A stretch of DNA of 64,000 bases from Bacillus paramycoides (GTDB taxonomy: Bacteria; Bacillota; Bacilli; Bacillales; Bacillaceae_G). The stretch is from NCBI RefSeq assembly GCF_001884235.1, contig NZ_MAOI01000123.1, positions 62,001 to 126,000 on the forward strand, in the 5' to 3' direction. Both the position numbers and the translations under genes were made by a program. Below, one piece after another: positions 60,539 to 64,000 of this stretch (positions are counted from its first letter, which is position 1; each line of letters begins with the position of its first letter). The notes under the pieces were generated by a model, which did not search any database, was not told the origin of the DNA, and saw nothing but the letters and a program-made list of their open reading frames with translations.

Positions 60539-62179
60539 ATGAAGAAAAAAACAAAAGGAATCGTTGCACTCTCAATCACATTATCTATGTTTTTGACAGC
60601 ATGTGGTCAAAAACATGAGGCAACAACTACTGAAAAAAAGAAAAAAGAATCGTCACAACAAGTATTAAACATTGTAGAATCTGGGGAAATTTCTACACTC
60701 GATTCATCTATCGCAACCGATGGGCTTTCTTACGCTGCTTTAAACAACGTAATGGAAGGATTATATATGCCTGGACCTGATAACAAACCTGTTCCTGCGG
60801 CTGCTGAATCATACAAACTAAGTGAAGACGGAAAAACATACACATTTAAATTACACGATTCAAAATGGTCAAATGGTGATCCAGTCACCGCTCATGATTT
60901 TGAATACGCATGGAAGCGCGCCGTAAATCCGGAAACTGCTTCTGAATATGCACACATCATGTTCGATATTAAAAACGCTGAAAAAATAAATAAAAAAGAA
61001 TTGCCAATCGATTCATTCGGTGTAAAAGCAATTGACGATAACACGTTAGAAGTACAGTTAGAGCACCCTGTTCCATACTTTTTAGGTTTAATGGGATTTG
61101 CAACATTTTATCCTCAAAACAAAAAAGTAGTAGAAGCTCAAGGGAAAAATTACGGACTTGAAGCTGCAAATGTAGTTTATAACGGGCCGTTCCAATTAAG
61201 TGAATGGAAACATGATACGAGTTACAAAATGACGAAGAATCCAAATTACTGGGATAATAAAAATGTGAAATTGAATGAAATTAATGTAAATATAGTGAAA
61301 GATACTTCAACAGCTGTTAATTTATTCGAAAGTAAACAAGTAGACCGTATCACGATTAATTCAGAGTTTGTCGACAAATACCAAAAGGATCCTAGCTTAA
61401 AGAAAATGGAACGCCCTTCCATGACATTTTTCCGTTTTAGTCAGAAGAATCCTTTACTAGCAAATAAAAATGCCCGAAAAGCTATCTCTCTTGCCTTTGA
61501 TAAACAAGGAATCGCAACAACGATTTTAAATAACGGTTCAATACCTGCGAATGCCTTCGTTCCAAAAGGATTCGTAAAAGGTCCTGACAATAAAGATTTT
61601 CGTAGTACAAGTAATGTAAAAGTAGAAACAAATGTAAAAGAAGCAAAAAAACTATGGGAAACTGCGAAAAAAGAAACAAATTTACAAAATGCTTCTCTTT
61701 CAATCATAACAACGGATGAGTCTAACGATAAAAAAATTAGCGAATTTTTAAAGGGTGAACTCGAGAAAAATTTACCGGGATTAAAAATTACGTTACAACC
61801 ACTTCCAGTAAAAGCATTTTTAGATCGCGAAGGAAATGGTGACTTTGAAATTTCACTTTCTACATGGGGACCAGATTATCCTGATCCTACAACATTTTTA
61901 AATATGTTCGTCACAGATGGACCTTTTAATAAAATGAGCTATTCAAACAAACAGTACGACGAATTAATTGAAAAAACGAGCTCTACTTTAGTAACTGATT
62001 TACCAGCACGCTGGAAAGCGTTCCAAGATGCTGAGAAAATTTTAATTGAAGACGATGCAGCCATTGCCCCAATTTTCCAATCAGGACTTGTATATTTAGA
62101 ACGACCAACCGTACAAGGTGTTGTTATTCGTCCATTTGCTGGAATCTACTCTTATAAATGGGCTTATATTGAAGAATAA
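60539..62179 (+). CDS. oligopeptide-binding lipoprotein (OppA/DppE-like), paralogue
   Basis: This 546-residue SBP_bac_5 lipoprotein (lipobox SMFLTACGQ) is a close relative of the protein at 25727-27355: ESGEISTLDSSIATDGLSYAALNNVMEGLY, DSKWSNGDPVTAHDFEYAWKRAV, VVYNGPFQLSEWKHD, DPTTFLNMFVTDGPFNKMSYSN. It should bind peptides for an Opp transporter encoded elsewhere. ATG 60539 follows GGAAGGATG; an upstream in-frame ATG at 60518 is before that site. A terminator shared with hflX follows. Confidence 0.9.
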   Translation: MKKKTKGIVALSITLSMFLTACGQKHEATTTEKKKKESSQQVLNIVESGEISTLDSSIATDGLSYAALNNVMEGLYMPGPDNKPVPAAAESYKLSEDGKTYTFKLHDSKWSNGDPVTAHDFEYAWKRAVNPETASEYAHIMFDIKNAEKINKKELPIDSFGVKAIDDNTLEVQLEHPVPYFLGLMGFATFYPQNKKVVEAQGKNYGLEAANVVYNGPFQLSEWKHDTSYKMTKNPNYWDNKNVKLNEINVNIVKDTSTAVNLFESKQVDRITINSEFVDKYQKDPSLKKMERPSMTFFRFSQKNPLLANKNARKAISLAFDKQGIATTILNNGSIPANAFVPKGFVKGPDNKDFRSTSNVKVETNVKEAKKLWETAKKETNLQNASLSIITTDESNDKKISEFLKGELEKNLPGLKITLQPLPVKAFLDREGNGDFEISLSTWGPDYPDPTTFLNMFVTDGPFNKMSYSNKQYDELIEKTSSTLVTDLPARWKAFQDAEKILIEDDAAIAPIFQSGLVYLERPTVQGVVIRPFAGIYSYKWAYIEE

Positions 62180-62180
62180 G

Positions 62181-62220
62181 AAAAAGGCGATCCTAAAACA
62201 TATTAGGATCGCCTTTTTCT
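62181..62220. terminator. bidirectional terminator between oppA-like and hflX
   Basis: AAAAAGGCGATCCTAA pairs with TTAGGATCGCCTTTTT. Confidence 0.88.
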
Positions 62221-62221
62221 A

Positions 62222-63481
62222 TTAAATAGCAAAGCGCTTATACTTCTCATAATCACTCGTCTTACATTCTAGTGCAATTTTCGTACCTTCGTTTTCATAA
62301 CTCGTAGATAAAACGTGCGCATGATTATTGAAATACGAAACTACCTGTCCTTGATCATACGGAATTAACATTTCACACTTTGTATACTCTTTATAAATGT
62401 GTGAGCGAATCATTTCTACAAGCTCTTCAATTCCAACATGTTTCTTCGCTGATAAATAAACGCGATCTTCTTGTACTTTTGGAATTTCAACATCTACCAT
62501 ATCTGATTTGTTATATGCATAAATCGTCGGGATATTTTCCACGCCAATTTTCTGTAACGTTTCATTTGTAATATCAATTAATTGTTCATAATTTGGATTT
62601 GCGTAATCTACAACGTGAATGAGTAAATCTGCTTCGGCCACTTCTTCTAATGTTGAACGGAATGCTCTCACAAGATGATGTGGTAATTTACTAACAAATC
62701 CAACTGTATCCGTTAATAAAAATGATTTATTATCTGGCAAATCAATATTTCGTACAGATGTTTCTAACGTCGCAAATAACATATCTTTTTCAAATACTTG
62801 TTTTTCTTCCGTGCCATTATATATTTCAAGCATTGCATTCATCGTCGTTGACTTTCCTGCGTTCGTATAGCCTACTAATGCTACAACTGGTATTTCATTT
62901 TTCTTACGTTGCTTTCGCTGTGTTTGACGCTGGGCAACAAGTGCTTCTAAATCTTTATTTAAAACTGAAATTTGCTCTTCGATTTTACGACGATCTAACT
63001 CTAATTTCTTCTCACCGACACCTTTATTTTTCGTTCCAACACCACCACTCTGTCTTCCTAAAGATTCACGAAGACCGATTAAACGAGGCATCATATACTG
63101 AAGATGCGCTACTTCTACTTGCAACTGCGCTTCTTTCGTTTTCGCGCGTTGCGCAAAAATATCTAAAATTAAGATGGTACGATCAATAACCTTACAATCT
63201 AAATCTTCCTCTAAATTTCGAATTTGTGATGGAGATAATTCATCATTAAAGATGACCATATTCGCGTCTATTTCTTTTACGTAGGCCGCTACTTCTTCAA
63301 TCTTTCCTTTTCCAATATAATGCGATGGATTTACTCGTTGTAAATTTTGCGTCACTTGCCCGATTACCTCTACATCACAAGCTTCCGCAAGATTTGCTAG
63401 CTCTTCCATCGAATATGCAAAATCACTTTCATTTCCTAAGTTTACACCAACTAAAATTGCTCTTTGTAATAATTCTTCCAT
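62222..63481 (-). CDS. hflX: ribosome-associated GTPase HflX
   Basis: This 419-residue GTPase has the HflX N-terminal domain (NPSHYIGKGKIEEV, FNDELSPSQIRNLEE, RTILILDIFAQRAKTKEAQLQVEVAHLQYMMPRL), a GGVGTKNKGVGEKKLE linker, and a G domain with GYTNAGKSTTMNAM (G1), DTVGFVSKLPHHLVRAF (G3) and AYNKSDM (G4). HflX splits stalled or antibiotic-bound 70S ribosomes; certain homologues (HflXr) give macrolide and lincosamide tolerance. GGAGGAATAAAT precedes the ATG. Its long leader carries an RLR peptide frame and two terminators, suggesting antibiotic-induced expression. Confidence 0.93.
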   Translation of the reverse strand: MEELLQRAILVGVNLGNESDFAYSMEELANLAEACDVEVIGQVTQNLQRVNPSHYIGKGKIEEVAAYVKEIDANMVIFNDELSPSQIRNLEEDLDCKVIDRTILILDIFAQRAKTKEAQLQVEVAHLQYMMPRLIGLRESLGRQSGGVGTKNKGVGEKKLELDRRKIEEQISVLNKDLEALVAQRQTQRKQRKKNEIPVVALVGYTNAGKSTTMNAMLEIYNGTEEKQVFEKDMLFATLETSVRNIDLPDNKSFLLTDTVGFVSKLPHHLVRAFRSTLEEVAEADLLIHVVDYANPNYEQLIDITNETLQKIGVENIPTIYAYNKSDMVDVEIPKVQEDRVYLSAKKHVGIEELVEMIRSHIYKEYTKCEMLIPYDQGQVVSYFNNHAHVLSTSYENEGTKIALECKTSDYEKYKRFAI

Positions 63482-63507
63482 ATATTTATTCCTCCATTTC
63501 GATTACG

Positions 63508-63541
63508 CAAAATAAAAAACACAGGTCACTGCCTGTGTTTT
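63508..63541 (-). terminator. hflX leader terminator T2
   Basis: On the minus strand AACACAGG pairs with CCTGTGTT (loop CAGTGA), followed by TTTTATTTTGC. It lies about 27 nt before the hflX start codon, so hflX needs read-through. Confidence 0.88.
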
Positions 63542-63566
63542 CGTAAACGGATAAGGGTTCACCAAA

Positions 63567-63600
63567 GAAATAGAAGAAAGCAATGCTTTCATCCTATTTC
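63567..63600 (-). repeat. hflX leader hairpin before T2
   Basis: GAAATAG (63567) pairs with CTATTTC (63594) and, inside it, GAAAGCA with TGCTTTC. It is a plausible partner structure for T2. Confidence 0.65.
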
Positions 63601-63677
63601 ATAGTCAATAAGTCCCAAGATAATATACGTATTCACAACAAGTGTTCACCTATACTATCCCATTCTATTTATAAAGG

Positions 63678-63714
63678 CAAAACAAAAAGAGGGCGTATTC
63701 GTCCCTCCCTCTTT
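63678..63714 (-). terminator. hflX leader terminator T1
   Basis: On the minus strand AAAGAGGG pairs with CCCTCTTT around a 13-nt loop, followed by TTGTTTTG. It would end the leader RNA after about 200 nt. Confidence 0.83.
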
Positions 63715-63807
63715 TTCACATATAAGCTTAATAAAAGGGTTCCTTTAAAATAGGCAGACCAATCCCGTTCACTCTGTACACAGACAGAGCCTTTGAGCGC
63801 TATTCAA

Positions 63808-63849
63808 TTATCGGCACAAAGTATTGAGACGTAATCTGATTAAGATCAA
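63808..63849 (-). CDS. candidate hflX leader peptide with RLR motif
   Basis: A 13-codon frame starts at TTG 63849, six bases after GGAGGGG (63862-63856), and stops at TAA 63808. The product is MILIRLRLNTLCR. The Arg-Leu-Arg motif is the one at which macrolide-bound ribosomes stall in ErmD-type leader peptides. The start region (GGGGCTTCCTTT) can pair with AAAGGAACCC about 100 nt downstream (63746-63737), linking translation to RNA folding before T1. Function is inferred; the frame and ribosome site are directly seen. Confidence 0.65.
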   Translation of the reverse strand: MILIRLRLNTLCR

Positions 63850-63882
63850 AGGAAGCCCCTCCGTTCATTTTAAGTTACATAA

Positions 63883-63911
63883 AGTGTAGCATAAGTATTT
63901 CGCTTTCACAA
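63883..63911 (-). promoter_or_regulatory. hflX leader promoter
   Basis: On the minus strand TTGTGA (63911-63906) and TACACT (63888-63883) are 17 nt apart, with TGC before the -10 (extended -10). Transcription would start near 63876. Confidence 0.7.
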
Positions 63912-64000
63912 GATTAAACCACCTATAGAATCAGAAAGAAAATCTTTGTATTTTTACTTTAATCGTCATTTTTTGCGAGTTCTTCTAACAATAAAAATAA

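Noticed and set aside
63700-63880. Structured RNA before hflX considered as 6S RNA or a T-box
   Set aside because: It lacks the GGTGG T-box motif and a specifier loop, and does not show the 6S central bubble sequence. The promoter, leader peptide and terminator explain it better.

Overview
The window is low-GC Firmicute chromosome and can be placed in the Bacillus cereus group. The decisive marker is a complete nheA-nheB-nheC non-haemolytic enterotoxin operon (minus strand, 12694 to 9101). Supporting signs are Bacillus-type control elements: a ydaO-type c-di-AMP riboswitch before kimA, two T-box leaders, a DeoR operator, and MntR, Fur and PlcR-like boxes. The sequence alone does not separate B. 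cereus, B. thuringiensis and B. anthracis.

Layout. 1-3.5 kb: the 5' part of a lipoprotein multicopper oxidase, an M24B aminopeptidase, a DUF896 protein, CcdC and a DUF2871 membrane protein. 3.6-8.9 kb: a deoxyribonucleoside salvage operon deoC-nupC-pdp-cdd with its regulator deoR. 9.1-13 kb: nhe operon. 13.3-15.4 kb: K+ importer kimA under a c-di-AMP riboswitch. 15.5-27.4 kb: mixed metabolic and sensory genes (panE-like, trhO, mntH with an MntR box, M23 peptidase, two-component system, oligopeptide-binding lipoprotein). 27.5-31 kb: an AT-rich accessory island with a WXG100/GH-E nuclease toxin, an ankyrin-repeat protein, two Imm33/DUF2185 proteins and gene debris. 31.5-43.7 kb: mtaD, acetyltransferases, a Qnr-like pentapeptide protein, hydrolases, MFS exporter, CapA-like protein, and an ilvD-ilvA operon behind an isoleucine T-box. 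43.9-47.4 kb: a Fur-boxed ferric iron ABC operon. 47.8-54.6 kb: msrA, an unlisted 31-residue membrane protein, a FusB-type EF-G-binding protein, and an NSS amino acid transporter behind a phenylalanine T-box with three tandem antiterminator/terminator modules, then a MurJ/YtgP-type flippase. 55-64 kb: nucleotidyltransferase, cysK, Fsr-type exporter, an IS1341-type tnpB element with a likely omega RNA, a second OppA-like lipoprotein, and hflX.

The most interesting signal is the roughly 395-nt leader of hflX (63482-63880). It has an extended -10 promoter, a strong Shine-Dalgarno sequence before a 13-codon reading frame containing Arg-Leu-Arg, a first intrinsic terminator, and a second one only about 27 nt before the hflX start codon. 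RLR is the macrolide-arrest motif of Erm leader peptides, so I infer that this HflX ribosome-rescue GTPase is induced by ribosome-targeting antibiotics through attenuation. Other points worth checking are the triple T-box, the apparently catalytically intact TnpB with unusual flanking inverted repeats, and the duplicated immunity genes in the toxin island.
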